Shown: in pieces, positions 19,390 through 29,656 of the stretch
Layout: every line of letters begins with the position of its first letter
Numbering within the stretch: the stretch's first letter is position 1
From: Nostoc carneum NIES-2107
GTDB taxonomy: Bacteria > Cyanobacteriota > Cyanobacteriia > Cyanobacteriales > Nostocaceae
DNA: 64,000 nucleotides
Reading direction: 5' to 3'
Assembly: GCA_002368155.1 (NCBI GenBank)
Contig: AP018181.1
Location: 124,001-188,000 of the forward strand
Position numbers and translations under genes: made by a program
The notes under the pieces: generated by a model
Told to the model about the DNA's origin: nothing
What the model saw: the letters and a program-made list of their open reading frames with translations, nothing else
Database searches by the model: none

Positions 19390-19489
19390 TAACTCTCCTA
19401 GATTTTATTTTTGATTTTTTGGGATTTAGTCATTGGTCTTTAGTCATTGGTCTTTATTGATTGACAAATGACAAAGGACAAATGACAAA

Positions 19490-20809
19490 TTAGTTATTGA
19501 CAATTTGACCGTAGAGGTCGTATGTATCCGCACTTTGGATCTCTACTGGCACGATTGTTCCTAACTTCGCTTGGCCAACGACATAGACCTGTCCATCAAT
19601 CTCTGGAGCAAATCGCCCAGAACGACCAATTAATTCTCCAGTTTCCGGATTTTCTTGCTCAATCAGGACATCAACAATTGTGCCTACTTCCTGTTGATTC
19701 TTCTGCCAAGCAATCGGCTGTTGGAGTTCCATGAGGCGGTTTCGGCGATCGTCCATCACTTCTTGAGGTAACTGATTTGGCAGCTTGTAGGCTGGGGTTT
19801 CTTCTTCGGGAGAAAAAGTAAACACGCCTACGTGGTCAAATTCATGTCGCTGGACAAACTGAAGTAAATGCTCAAAATGTTCTTCTGTCTCTCCAGGGAA
19901 ACCAACAATAAATGTTGTCCTTAATACCGCTGATGGTAGCTCTTTTTTTATGCGTTCAATAATCCCATCGTTGACTCGCCCTTGCCAGGGACGGTTCATG
20001 GCGCGGAGAATGTCAGGATGAGAATGTTGTAAAGGCAAATCTAAGTAAGGTAAGACATTTGGTGTTTCTTGGATCGCTGCTATGACATCTGGTGTCAACC
20101 CCGTGGGATAAGCATAATGCATTCTGATCCACGGTACATCTACTTCTCCCAAGGCGCGCAATAATTCGGCTAACTTGGGCTTGCCGTAAATATCCAAACC
20201 ATAATTAGTAGTGATTTGGGAAATCAGAATAATTTCTTGTACCCCTTGACTAGCTAACTGCTGGGCTTCAGCAACAATGGATTCAATCGTCCGCGATCGC
20301 TGGTTTCCTCTCAAAAAAGGAATAATACAAAACGCACAACGATAATCACATCCTTCGGCCACTCGCAGATAAGCTACGCCTTCGGTTGTAGTGCGGTAGC
20401 GCGGTGTAGTTTCATCGGCAATGTAGGTTGGTTCAATACTAACCTGCTTTACCCGTTCTCCTTGTTCTACCCGCTCAATTACATTTACAATTTTGTGATA
20501 ATCGCCTGTACCTACTACGGCCACGGCTTCTGGTAACTCTTCCAATAATTGTTCTTGGAAGTGCTGGGCCATACAGCCTGTGATCACGATTTTTTTGTTC
20601 GCCTCTGCCAACTCTACCAAAGTTTTAACAGATTCTGCTCGGGCTGCTTCAATAAAACTACAGGTATTGACAATAACGTAATCTGCTAATTCTTCATTAC
20701 TATCTACGCCATAGCCTGCTTTGACCAGCAGTCCTAGCATATGTTCTGTATCAACTCTATTTTTCTCGCAGCCTAGGTGAGAAATTGCAATTGTTGGCTT
20801 GTCACCCAT
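19490..20809 (-). CDS. rimO: Ribosomal protein S12 methylthiotransferase RimO
   Basis: Radical-SAM enzyme that methylthiolates an aspartate of ribosomal protein S12. The 439 aa comprise an N-terminal MTTase domain with C14, C50 and C79 (second 4Fe-4S cluster), a radical-SAM core with C154-x3-C158-x2-C161, and a C-terminal TRAM domain. The [10 protein letters not shown] start and [11 protein letters not shown] blocks are those of RimO rather than MiaB. The gene is preceded by a divergent intergenic region and followed by a GGTCTTTAGTCATT-type repeat. Confidence 0.96.
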   Translation of the reverse strand: MGDKPTIAISHLGCEKNRVDTEHMLGLLVKAGYGVDSNEELADYVIVNTCSFIEAARAESVKTLVELAEANKKIVITGCMAQHFQEQLLEELPEAVAVVGTGDYHKIVNVIERVEQGERVKQVSIEPTYIADETTPRYRTTTEGVAYLRVAEGCDYRCAFCIIPFLRGNQRSRTIESIVAEAQQLASQGVQEIILISQITTNYGLDIYGKPKLAELLRALGEVDVPWIRMHYAYPTGLTPDVIAAIQETPNVLPYLDLPLQHSHPDILRAMNRPWQGRVNDGIIERIKKELPSAVLRTTFIVGFPGETEEHFEHLLQFVQRHEFDHVGVFTFSPEEETPAYKLPNQLPQEVMDDRRNRLMELQQPIAWQKNQQEVGTIVDVLIEQENPETGELIGRSGRFAPEIDGQVYVVGQAKLGTIVPVEIQSADTYDLYGQIVNN

Positions 20810-21479
20810 ATTTTGAAAAAATTTTCACTTTTTTTCTTGTCTTCAAACACAATCGAGCGTTTGCGGCGCTCTTGTTTTTTCTGCACCCCGAAGTGAACAG
20901 TACTAAAGTGGGAGGTTAGCATTACTTGTCCCTGCCCGCAAACTTATGACCCGTATCAATAGTTCAGGCCATGTTATGATGCTTTTATTAATCTGTTTTC
21001 CCAGGGTAAAGCTTAGTGTCTTAGATTCCTTTGACACTTGTTATGTTTTTTAACAATTCGCCTATTGGTATTTTACATTACCGTGGCGCGTGCGTTGTTA
21101 ATTTACCCATCGGGAAGCCGCCCAAAGGGCTGGTTGTGAGAAGTCGCTACCCTCAGGGAAATCGCGCACACTCGCGACTACGCCTAATCAAGCTGTAATG
21201 CTACCCTTTAGATCAGGCTTTGCCTACGAAGTCCGCAGGTGATAGACCTAAACCTTGGGAAGCTGCCTCGCGTCTTGTGAGTTGCAAACTCCTCTTCTAG
21301 TCAGGTTTTATCTTAACATATCTTATGGAAGGTTTTAGGCCAATTTCCATCTTAGGGATGAGGCGGAAAACCGTCCATAATAAAATCAATTATTCATTAG
21401 TCATTTAGTCATTAGTCATGGTCAAACAATTCTAGACTCTAGACTGATGTACTGTGGACTCCGCGAAGCGGTTAAAGAC
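20810..21479. other. Long divergent intergenic region rimO / btpA
   Basis: About 640 bases. From about 21070 to 21310 it is GC-richer than its surroundings, with many short self-complementary pieces (CGGGAAGCCGCCC, CGCGACTACGCC). It resembles a mosaic of dispersed palindromic repeats. I tested by eye for RNase P RNA, tmRNA and tRNA landmarks and found none; a structured non-coding RNA is not excluded. Confidence 0.4.
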
Positions 21480-22328
21480 GTGGACTTAGATCAGCTATTT
21501 AAAACTCGAACACCAATAATTGGCGTGGTTCATCTATTACCACTGCCGACCTCGCCCCGCTGGGGAGGTAACCTCAAAACCGTGATTGACCGGGCCGAAC
21601 AAGAAGCCACAGCCCTAGCAAGTGGTGGGGTGGACGGGATTATTGTCGAAAACTTTTTTGATGCGCCCTTTACCAAAAATCAGGTCGATCCGGCAGTCGT
21701 GAGTGCCATGACTGTAGTGGTGCAGCAAATACAGAATTTAGTGACATTGCCGATAGGTTTAAATGTGTTGCGGAACGATGCGAAAAGTGCAATTGCGATC
21801 GCCAGTTGTGTGCGGGCGCAATTTATTCGCGTCAATGTTCTTACTGGGGTAATGGCAACCGACCAAGGATTAATTGAGGGAGAAGCCCATCAACTACTCC
21901 GCTATCGGCGAGAGTTGGGCAGTGATGTTAAAATTCTGGCCGATGTCTTGGTGAAACATGCTCGCCCTTTAAGTTCTCCCAATCTCACGGTTGCTGTCAA
22001 AGACACAATTGAAAGGGGTTTGGCAGATGCAGTGATTTTGTCAGGCTGGGCTACTGGTAGCCCGCCTAACATAGAAGATTTGGAACTAGCTTGTGGTGCG
22101 GCCAATGGCACGCCAGTCTTTATTGGCAGTGGGGCGAATTGGGAAAACATTGCTACACTAATGCAGGCCGCAGATGGTGTCATCGTTTCCAGTTCCCTAA
22201 AACGTCACGGTAGAATCGACCAACCAATTGACCCGATACGTGTCAGTCAATTTGTAGAAGCCGCACACCGGAGTTGGAACTCTAAGGGTGAAACTAAATC
22301 AGTTTCCTCAGTAACTATCCGTTCCTAA
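21480..22328 (+). CDS. btpA: BtpA family protein, photosystem I biogenesis/stability factor
   Basis: BtpA is a thylakoid-associated extrinsic protein needed for stable accumulation of the PSI reaction centre in Synechocystis. The sequence shows the family opening PIIGVVHLLPLP and then GVDGIIVENFFDAPF, VDPAVVSAM, GLNVLRNDAKSA, RVNVLTGVMATDQGLIEG and LSGWATG, consistent with a TIM-barrel fold. I chose the GTG at 21480 (product beginning MDLDQLF, 282 aa), which matches the family start as I remember it. An ATG at 21447 would add 11 residues. It may form a unit with the VKOR gene downstream, separated by heptamer repeats. Confidence 0.92.
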   Translation: MDLDQLFKTRTPIIGVVHLLPLPTSPRWGGNLKTVIDRAEQEATALASGGVDGIIVENFFDAPFTKNQVDPAVVSAMTVVVQQIQNLVTLPIGLNVLRNDAKSAIAIASCVRAQFIRVNVLTGVMATDQGLIEGEAHQLLRYRRELGSDVKILADVLVKHARPLSSPNLTVAVKDTIERGLADAVILSGWATGSPPNIEDLELACGAANGTPVFIGSGANWENIATLMQAADGVIVSSSLKRHGRIDQPIDPIRVSQFVEAAHRSWNSKGETKSVSSVTIRS

Positions 22329-22519
22329 GGACTGGAGACTAGGGATTAAGGACTGGGGACTAGGGATTAGGGACTACGGACTACGGAAAACAGGAGGCGG
22401 GAAAAGAGGAGAAGGGGAAGCAACCAATCCTCATGAACCCAGTACCCAATCCCCAGTACCCAATCCCCAATTCCCAGTACCCAATCCCCAATCCCAACCC
22501 CCAACCCCAACCCCCAATC
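22327..22519. repeat. Two opposed heptamer tracts between btpA and the VKOR gene
   Basis: GGGGACT/GGGATTA-type units at 22327-22386 and, after a G/A-rich spacer, CCCAGTA/CCCCAAT/CCCCAAC units at 22438-22519. The two tracts are roughly complementary and could pair in the transcript. An apparent 31-residue N-terminal extension of the VKOR frame comes only from the second tract. Confidence 0.85.
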
Positions 22520-22525
22520 AAGTTT

Positions 22526-23518
22526 ATGATTCGTCGTCGTTCTACTCCTTGGATTCATAAATGGTCGCGTCCGTTGATTGCCGCGATCGCTGGACTTGGT
22601 GTCCTAGTTACAGGTTATTTGACTTACGAGAAATTAACCGGAGGTAGTGCAGCTTGTCCTGCCCAACAAGCTGGTTTTAAAGGCTGTGGAGATGTGCTTT
22701 CCAGCCCTTGGGCAACGGTTTTTGGTCAGCCATTAGCCTTATTTGGGCTGTTGGCTTATATCAGTATGTTGATATTGGCTTTGGCTCCCTTAGCATTGAA
22801 GCCGGGAGATAATAACCGCAAGCAAATAGAAAATTGGACTTGGTGGCTGCTGTTAGTAGGCGCGATCGCCATGTCCGTTTTCAGCGGTTACTTGATGTAT
22901 GTACTTGCATCTCAAATCAAAGCCGTATGTCCTTACTGTATCGGTTCGGCTATTTTCTCGATGAGTATGTTAGTACTCACTATTTTAGGTCGCACTTGGG
23001 AGGATTTTGGACAAATCCTCTTCACTGCCCTAATTGTCGGCATGGTGACATTAATTGGCACATTGGGAGTATACTCAGGTGTCAATCCATCAGCCAATAC
23101 AGCTACTTCTACCCCTGGACAACCACAAAAAATTCTGCCGTTCTCACCGACAGAAAATCCTAACCCAGAGTTCGGTTGGAAAATTACTACTACCTCTGGT
23201 GAGGCAGAAATTGGTTTAGCCAATCATCTGGCGAAAATAGGCGCGAAGGAATATGTGGCTTATTGGTGTCCGCACTGCCACGAACAGAAGTTACTCTTTG
23301 GTCAAGAAGCTTACAAGATTATTGATAGCAGCGGCGTTAAAGTAGAATGCGCTCCCGATGGGCTAAAAGCTCAACCAGATTCATGTAAAGCTGCCAAAAT
23401 AGAAGGTTTCCCCACATGGATTATTAACGGGAAAAGCTATAGCGGAGTACAAAACTTAGAGGAACTAGCCAAAGTTTCTAATTATACAGGCGCTCGTAAC
23501 TTCAAATATTTCAGATAG
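22526..23518 (+). CDS. Vitamin K epoxide reductase-thioredoxin fusion (LTO1-like thiol oxidase)
   Basis: Membrane enzyme that drives disulfide formation in lumen/periplasm proteins using quinone; the plant orthologue LTO1 is needed for PSII assembly. Numbered from ATG 22526 (330 aa), a four- or five-helix VKOR domain carries C44/C54 and the redox pair C135-PYC138. A fused periplasmic thioredoxin-like domain carries WC248PHC251. The upstream frame (from 22433) is repeat-encoded Pro/Asn sequence and is rejected as start. A clear terminator follows. Confidence 0.94.
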   Translation: MIRRRSTPWIHKWSRPLIAAIAGLGVLVTGYLTYEKLTGGSAACPAQQAGFKGCGDVLSSPWATVFGQPLALFGLLAYISMLILALAPLALKPGDNNRKQIENWTWWLLLVGAIAMSVFSGYLMYVLASQIKAVCPYCIGSAIFSMSMLVLTILGRTWEDFGQILFTALIVGMVTLIGTLGVYSGVNPSANTATSTPGQPQKILPFSPTENPNPEFGWKITTTSGEAEIGLANHLAKIGAKEYVAYWCPHCHEQKLLFGQEAYKIIDSSGVKVECAPDGLKAQPDSCKAAKIEGFPTWIINGKSYSGVQNLEELAKVSNYTGARNFKYFR

Positions 23519-23564
23519 GTAGCCAGAATTAGCTTTTTGAGGAAAAAATTAGCTAGATATTGTC

Positions 23565-23605
23565 AGTCAACTGGTTGCATAAAGCACATTCCGGTTGACT
23601 TTTTT
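23565..23605 (+). terminator. Rho-independent terminator of the VKOR gene
   Basis: Inverted repeat AGTCAACTGG / CCGGTTGACT (23565-23574 and 23591-23600, one mismatch) followed by a run of six T. Confidence 0.88.
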
Positions 23606-23625
23606 ATTGGAAGTGAATGGAAACT

Positions 23626-23713
23626 CAATACTTGTCGGGTAAGGGCAAAAGGGGAAGGGGAAAAGGGACAAGAAAAAACCTTTAACCCTTCCCCTTTCAC
23701 CTTTTCCCCAAAC
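23626..23713 (+). repeat. CAATACTTGTCGG element, copy 1
   Basis: Begins CAATACTTGTCGG, continues as AAGGGGAAAAGGG-type purine arm, AAAAAACCTTTAACC, then a pyrimidine arm ending TTTTCCCCAAAC. Related copies are at 28676-28757 (inverted) and 36678-36773. Confidence 0.85.
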
Positions 23714-24508
23714 TAAATTCCGCGTTGAAATCCTTAACCGAGCAGTATTGATAGGAAACTCCATCTTCTTGTGGATGGTGAGGAATTTACCAATGCCTTA
23801 TACGCTATGTCCAAAAATTCCAGCTGTAAGAGATTGGAGTTTTTTATTTGTGACTTTTAATACATCTTGAAAAAAGTAGGGATGTACAAACTTTGAGGCT
23901 GCTAAAAATGATTTATATATTGCCAAATTTTTAGCTCTAGTATAAATAATATTCAATCAAAATATTACATTACATATAAATTCTCATTTTTCGTAAATTA
24001 AGACAATAAATATACCATTAGATATAGAAGCAATTTATACGAATCTATCTAATGGTTGTTTGCCAACATTGAGTAAATAGATATGATTTTTTTCTACCAT
24101 AACTCTACAGGTAGTGATCATCAACCAAAAAATAAATGTTATTTAATAACTAGATGGGCGGTAAAATTACGCAGATAATTGTTAATTTACACCAGTTAAA
24201 AAAAATTTAAACCGCAATTATGCAACTATATAAGATTCAGCTTTGACTGCTAAAATCTTCTATAAACATACTTCTGTAATTAAGCAACAATATTTAGGCT
24301 GAATTTGTGATATAAGGCGCGACAGTTCAAGCTACCATTTCATCACATGATGAGTGGTTATGTATAGAAATAGATCTCAACTACCCAAGCTAGTCTTGAG
24401 GAATTCAACGGCTGTGATCGCATTTCTATTCAATCAACATCTCATGAGCTAATTTCGCCTTGTAGTTGATAGAGATTGCAAATCAAGAATATTTCTCCCC
24501 ACTAGGTA
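23714..24508. other. Long AT-rich intergenic region before the diguanylate cyclase
   Basis: About 800 bases of AT-rich sequence, with no open frame that looks real, no tRNA and no clear repeat. It is presumably a long 5' leader or promoter region of the downstream gene. Confidence 0.5.
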
Positions 24509-26698
24509 ATGGGAATGAGTAAGCAGGTAGGCAAGCATCTTGTGCGGTTTATATCAGGACTAAAAAAACCGCTTAGTCAAGGAAAGAGGGAATTAATTAC
24601 CGCTTTTAGCGTTGCAGTTTGCATCTTGCTTATACGCTCTTTAGGATTACTGCAATCCTTAGAGTTAGGTGCTCTGGATCAATTATTTCATCTCCGTCCG
24701 CAAGATCTACCAGAAGAACGTATCACTATTGTAGCGATTGATGAGGCTTCCTTACGCCAAGTTGGTTCCTGGCCAATTCCAGATGGTGTAATTGCCGAAT
24801 TATTGCAAAAATTAAATACGTTTAAGCCTCGTGCTATTGGCTTGGATATCTACCGGGATTTACCTGTGGAACCGGGATATCAAAGATTGGTAAAAACTTA
24901 TAAGTCAATGCCAAATGTGATCGGCATTGAACAACTAGCTAATAATAAAAATGCCAGTGTTTTACCGCCACCAGTACTCAATGAACTTGACCAAGTGGGT
25001 TTTAATAATGTTTTATATGACTCCGATGGTAAAATCCGTCGTAGCTTGTTGTATTGGCACATTGATAATCAGGCGCACGAAAGTTTTGCTTTGAAGTTGG
25101 CTTTACTTTATTTAAAATCAGAAGGCATAAATCCTCAAAACGCCAGTAGTAACTCAGAGTATTTACAGTTAGGTAAAGCCGTTTTCACTAGATTTCAGTC
25201 CAATGATGGCGCTTATGTGCGCGCTGATGCTAGAGGCTACCAAATTTTGTCTAACTTTCCCAAACCACTTTGTGCGGATGCATCAAAATCTTGTAGTTAC
25301 CGCCAAGTATCGATGCGAGATGTGCTAGGGGGGAGAGTAGACAAAAGCTGGATTCGCGATCGCGTTGTGTTAATTGGTTCCACTGCACCCAGCCTGCAAG
25401 ATTTTGTGTTTGTCCCCCACTCGCGCAAGCCGATCGCGGGAATTGAACTGCAAGCCTATTTGATCAATGAGTTAATAGCTGCTGCTGTAGAAGGACGACC
25501 ATTATTGCAAGTTTGGTCAAAGGTATGGGAATACTTGTGGATTTTTGGCTGGTCGTATTTAGGTGCAGTTACAGCATGGCGAATTCGCCACCCTATTAAA
25601 ATATCCATCAGTATTTTACTTTTTTGCTTGTTGTTAACTCTGTCTGTCTATGTAGCTTTTTTATTTGGCTGGTGGATACCTTTTATTCCCCCATTGCTAA
25701 CATTTGCTAGCGCTGCTATTGGGGTTACCTGTTATTTTGCCTATATGCAAGAAGAGTTTAAACGCTCTAAAGAATTTTTATATCAAGTAATTAATACAAT
25801 TCCTGACCCGATTTTTGTCAAAAATCAACAGCATCAGTGGATTGTGTTAAATGAGGCTTATTGCGAACTGATTGGTTATTCCTATCACTTATTACTGGAA
25901 AAGTCAGACTATGACTTTTTTCCCAAGCATCAAGCTGATGTATTTCGCCGCAGAGATGAGATGGTTTTTCAGACACAGCAGCCTCATGAAAGCGAAGAAC
26001 AATTTACTGATGCTTATGGCTCAACCCATCTGATTGCAACAAAGCGATCGCTCCATAAAGATGCGGCTGGTAATTGCTTTTTAGTTGGGGTGATCCACGA
26101 TATTACAGAGCGCAAGCTGATGGAAGAAAAACTTAAACGCAAAGCAGCGCAACTATATAAATCTAATAATGAATTAAAACGCAAAGAAGACCATTTACGC
26201 TATTTGGCGTATCACGATCCGCTGACTGGTCTCTCCAATCGCAAATTCTTCAATGAAAAACTGCAAGAATCTTTAGCTTGGGCACAGAGTAATAATTTAT
26301 TACTAGGCTTACTGTTTATTGACCTGGATGGCTTTAAAAGGGTGAATGATACTCTAGGACATGAGATAGGCGATCGCTTATTGGTGACTGTCTCTCAAAG
26401 GCTCAGTAATTGTTTGCGGGGTAGCGATACAGTCTCTCGTTTGGGTGGTGATGAATTTACAGTGATTTTACGCGCAATTCCGCAAGTGCAAGTCGCATCT
26501 AAAGTAGCTGAAAAAATTCTCAGTACAATTAAAGAGCCAATAGTTTTAGATGGATATACTACCAATGTCTCTGCTAGTATTGGCATAAGTATTTACCCTA
26601 TTAATAGTAACGATAGTGAAACCTTAATCAAACAAGCAGACAGCGCTATGTACCGAGCTAAACACCTAGGTAAAAATCGTTATGAATTTGCTGGATAA
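24509..26698 (+). CDS. Membrane diguanylate cyclase with CHASE2, PAS and GGDEF domains
   Basis: Makes cyclic di-GMP from two GTP in response to an extracytoplasmic signal. Domain order in 729 aa: an N-terminal helix (about 28-48), CHASE2 sensor (about 50-345; RITIVAIDEASLRQVGSWP), three transmembrane helices (about 350-425), PAS (about 428-545, ending VGVIHDITERK), a short coiled coil and GGDEF (about 565-725). The catalytic RLGGDEF is intact. RGSD five residues before it is a complete RxxD inhibitory I-site, so feedback by product is expected. There is no EAL domain. Ligand unknown. Confidence 0.94.
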   Translation: MGMSKQVGKHLVRFISGLKKPLSQGKRELITAFSVAVCILLIRSLGLLQSLELGALDQLFHLRPQDLPEERITIVAIDEASLRQVGSWPIPDGVIAELLQKLNTFKPRAIGLDIYRDLPVEPGYQRLVKTYKSMPNVIGIEQLANNKNASVLPPPVLNELDQVGFNNVLYDSDGKIRRSLLYWHIDNQAHESFALKLALLYLKSEGINPQNASSNSEYLQLGKAVFTRFQSNDGAYVRADARGYQILSNFPKPLCADASKSCSYRQVSMRDVLGGRVDKSWIRDRVVLIGSTAPSLQDFVFVPHSRKPIAGIELQAYLINELIAAAVEGRPLLQVWSKVWEYLWIFGWSYLGAVTAWRIRHPIKISISILLFCLLLTLSVYVAFLFGWWIPFIPPLLTFASAAIGVTCYFAYMQEEFKRSKEFLYQVINTIPDPIFVKNQQHQWIVLNEAYCELIGYSYHLLLEKSDYDFFPKHQADVFRRRDEMVFQTQQPHESEEQFTDAYGSTHLIATKRSLHKDAAGNCFLVGVIHDITERKLMEEKLKRKAAQLYKSNNELKRKEDHLRYLAYHDPLTGLSNRKFFNEKLQESLAWAQSNNLLLGLLFIDLDGFKRVNDTLGHEIGDRLLVTVSQRLSNCLRGSDTVSRLGGDEFTVILRAIPQVQVASKVAEKILSTIKEPIVLDGYTTNVSASIGISIYPINSNDSETLIKQADSAMYRAKHLGKNRYEFAG

Positions 26699-27340
26699 TT
26701 GATATGGATGCGGATGCGGTTCAACAATTGTAACCGCATCACAAACTATAGGACTATTCGATTTTTGAAATTCACGTAGTGCTTTACGCTAACGCACCTC
26801 TAGAAGCGCTTTTCGTGCGTTACGGCTCAAGCCTGACGGACGCTACATGGTACTAATTAGTATATTTATTAATATTAAAAGTTATTATTTTATATATAAA
26901 TGCACCTAATTTTTCCTAGGAAATGGCATATTGCATTAGTTTCTAGCTACAAATGGAAATTTAGCGATAATTTATTTTTTATTTCTAAATTGCAGAACTA
27001 TAAATTTTTGCTTTACAAATCTTAACCACATTTTTTATTTTTATCACAACTGTGGCTATCCCATTCCTAGGATAGAAGTTTTTTATCTCTTTTAGTAGTT
27101 AGGTTATTGTTAACGATTCAATATTCAGCTTTATGATAGGTATTTTAAGAAATGATTCAATAAACTGACCTGACTCAAGAGATAGATATCAAGATTAGCA
27201 CTTCTTGAAATCATCATTCTTGAGAAAGTCATATGAAACATTAAATTAACTGTTTTTATCATTGGCAGTTTCAGAAGACCAATATCTTGACAGATAGGAT
27301 TTTTTGGTTAACCTCTGCAAGCCGATAGGGAGAATTTCAG
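26699..27340. other. Intergenic region with dispersed repeat
   Basis: Contains a copy of the CTATA...TTTGATTTTTGAAATTCACGTAG repeat (26747-26779), followed by a palindromic GC-rich piece (about 26780-26848, GCTAACGCACC / GTGCGTTACGGC). The remainder is AT-rich; no gene seen. Confidence 0.6.
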
Positions 27341-28510
27341 GTGAACATAGAATTATTGTTCCAACGCACAGAAGCATTGCACAAGCGGTTAGCAGATTTA
27401 TATCAAACGGCTACTGTCTTACCTTGGGTACCACAAGATATGCTACCCCAAGCCTTTGAAGAACTGCATAGCACCTCCAGAACGGTACAGTTAGCAGTAG
27501 AGGAACTGTATCAACAAAACGAGGAACTGATACAAACACAAAATTTTTTAGAAGCAGAACGCCAACGCTACCAAGATTTATTCGAGTTTGCACCAGATGC
27601 CTATATAGTGACGAATACAGAAGGCAGAATCTACGAAGCCAACTCAATGGCCGCTCAGTTATTTAATGTTTCCAAAAATTTTTTAGTAGGTAAGCCACTG
27701 GTGAACTTTGTTCCTCTCGAAGAACGTCAGCAGATTCGTACCGAACTTAACCGATTAGTTCAATCAGATAGAACCAAAGAGTTACTAGTACGTTTGCAGC
27801 AACGTCATGGTAAAACTCTCAATGCGGCTTTAACTGTAGCGGTTGTCCGAAATCAAGATGGGAAAGTTGTATCTTTCCACTGGTTAATACGCAATATAAC
27901 TGAGCGCCAACAATGGCAATCATCAGAAGACAATAGCATTAATAATATTCTTGAAAATCGGCAATTGTCTAAATATTCTAAAGGAGAGAATATAACACTC
28001 AACCCGCTAGAAATTTTCTATGTGAATCAGGGTTGGGTGAAACTTAGTACTTTTTGCGAAACTGGTGAAGAAATACTTATAGGATTAGCTGGGCCTGGAA
28101 TGGTTTTTGGCTCTAGTATGACATCTTTAAATATTTACCAGGCGATCGCCCTATCTAATGTTGAGTTAGTGTCAATATACACAACAGAAATACCAGCTTC
28201 TTCTATTCTCAGTTCCACGATTGTACCAAAAATTAATCAACGCCTACAGCAGACAGAATCCTTTTTAGCTATTTCTGGAAGGCGGCAAGTGCAAGAACGG
28301 TTGCATTATCTTTTGGAATTTCTCAAACAAGAAATTGGCGAACCTATTGCAGAAGGAATTCGTCTGAAAGTTCGTTTGACTCATGAAGATATTGCTAGTG
28401 CTTGCTGCGCTAACCGAGTCACAATTACAAGATTGATGAGTAAATTACGCAAAGAAGGTATCATTAGCTTTGATACCAAGAAACACATCATTTTAAAAGA
28501 TTTCAATTAA
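27341..28510 (+). CDS. PAS domain-Crp/Fnr-type transcription regulator fusion
   Basis: 389 aa. A helical N-terminus with coiled-coil character (about 1-75) leads into a PAS domain (about 77-190; YQDLFEFAPDAYIVTNTEG ... IRNITERQ). A cyclic-nucleotide-binding-like beta-barrel follows (about 205-315; GENITLNPLEIFYVNQGWVKL, GPGMVFGSS) and then a Crp-type winged helix (about 330-389; LTHEDIASACCANRVTITRLMSKLRKEG). The cNMP-like domain lacks an obvious phosphate-binding RxS cassette, so cAMP binding is doubtful and it may be NtcA-like. Start is GTG 27341. Target genes unknown; the diguanylate cyclase upstream is a possible functional neighbour. Confidence 0.9.
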   Translation: MNIELLFQRTEALHKRLADLYQTATVLPWVPQDMLPQAFEELHSTSRTVQLAVEELYQQNEELIQTQNFLEAERQRYQDLFEFAPDAYIVTNTEGRIYEANSMAAQLFNVSKNFLVGKPLVNFVPLEERQQIRTELNRLVQSDRTKELLVRLQQRHGKTLNAALTVAVVRNQDGKVVSFHWLIRNITERQQWQSSEDNSINNILENRQLSKYSKGENITLNPLEIFYVNQGWVKLSTFCETGEEILIGLAGPGMVFGSSMTSLNIYQAIALSNVELVSIYTTEIPASSILSSTIVPKINQRLQQTESFLAISGRRQVQERLHYLLEFLKQEIGEPIAEGIRLKVRLTHEDIASACCANRVTITRLMSKLRKEGIISFDTKKHIILKDFN

Positions 28511-28814
28511 TTAGATATGGCAAGTAAGTGGGAGGAACATCCACACAACTTTTGTCTCCCCTATCTGCTATTAATATATAGGAATCATATTTGATTTTTG
28601 AAGTTCATGTAGTAGAGTGTTTAGACTAAAACAGTGCATGAAAAGCTTTTGTGGGATGGGTGTCAATATTACTTTGTTTTGGGGAAAAGGTTAAAGGTTA
28701 AAGGTTTTTTCTTTCCCTTTTCTCATTCCCCCTTTTCCCCTTAACGGACAAGTATTGGGATGGGCATCTTGCCCGCCCTAATTATATAACTTCGATGCTG
28801 ATTAGCTTCTAACT
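28511..28814. other. Intergenic region holding two dispersed repeats
   Basis: Holds one copy of the ATCATATTTGATTTTTGAAG element (about 28576-28612) and the inverted copy of the CAATACTTGTC element (28676-28757). A GGGATGGGCATCTTGCCCGCCC palindrome-like piece follows. No gene seen. Confidence 0.7.
28676..28757 (-). repeat. CAATACTTGTC element, copy 2 (inverted)
   Basis: Reverse complement reads CAATACTTGTCCGTTAAGG ... AACCTTTTCCCCAAAAC, aligning over its length with 23626-23713 and 36678-36773. Confidence 0.85.
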
Positions 28815-29075
28815 TTAACTAGCATCTGAATTTTCTTCCCCAATTCCCAATTCTTTTTTGCTGCGCTTTAATTCCTTCCAGAGTGATTGAATTTGTCTAT
28901 AGGCTTCTTCTGCTGAGAGTTTTCCAGATGTTTCTAAAACACTGATATAACCAACTCTTTGAGCAAATTCTTGCAAGTTAGCATTAAAAACTAAGGTTTC
29001 TGCCTTAAAAGAACCGTAATAACGACTTTGAGGATAAATAAATCTGCGAAGCTCGTCTCGATTAATATTTGTCAT
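28815..29075 (-). CDS. Small conserved-type cyanobacterial protein (possibly DUF7219)
   Basis: 86 aa from ATG 29075, which is preceded by AGGGAGTGA; an in-frame ATG six codons upstream (29093) is less well placed. The sequence is soluble and mostly helical: MTNINRDELRRFIYPQSRYYG, a LVFNANLQEFAQRVGYISVL block, then an acidic/basic helix LSAEEAYRQIQSLWKELKRSKKEL. It matches my memory of a small family common in cyanobacteria annotated DUF7219, but I cannot confirm that. No function is known. Confidence 0.7.
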   Translation of the reverse strand: MTNINRDELRRFIYPQSRYYGSFKAETLVFNANLQEFAQRVGYISVLETSGKLSAEEAYRQIQSLWKELKRSKKELGIGEENSDAS

Positions 29076-29093
29076 CAGGTCACTCCCTATCAT

Positions 29094-29656
29094 CTTGTGA
29101 ACATGAAAAATCTACTTGCATACCAATTAATTTTTATCAACATCTTGACAGTAAATATATTAATAAAAACAGGTTTTAAATATTAAAAATATAATTAAAA
29201 TATTTGTGGTTTTATATTCTATTTATACCGTTTATTTAGGGACATTAAAATACTTCATTAGAACTATATAAAGTAAAGATTATCTGTGATCAAAAATACT
29301 CTTGTACTCAAAGATACTGATTTAAATGAAATATGCATCTGACTTTTGTAATAAATAACAGATGGAAAGGGCTAGTTTAGCAAAATATTAAGCTATACAT
29401 TGCTAATATTTGATTTGTGACGAACTCACCATCAGTCAATTTTTTGTTGCTGATTTCCTCATTACGCAAATAATTTCTGCAATCACAGTGGATTTCTATA
29501 AATAAAATAAAAGTTTACTAATATGCTGATATAGGCAGTTTATAATAAACACTGAGTAGCAATTTTGCTATTGAAAATTAGTAGTTTCCTCATACTCAAA
29601 AGTTTGGAGGCAGGTTCCGATATAATCACCTACATAACTTTGATGTATCTACGATT
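29094..29656. other. AT-rich intergenic region upstream of coaD
   Basis: About 560 bases, strongly AT-rich; no open frame, repeat or RNA gene that I can support. GTTTGGAGGCAGG (29603-29615) is purine-rich but too far from the coaD start to be its ribosome binding site. Confidence 0.45.

Noticed and set aside
21070-21310. Possible structured RNA gene between rimO and btpA
   Set aside because: No RNase P, tmRNA, 6S or tRNA landmarks recognised; looks like a mosaic of palindromic repeats. A covariance-model search would decide.
22433-22525. N-terminal extension of the VKOR-thioredoxin protein rich in Pro, Asn and Tyr
   Set aside because: Encoded by CCCAGTA/CCCCAAT repeats; the conserved membrane domain starts after ATG 22526.
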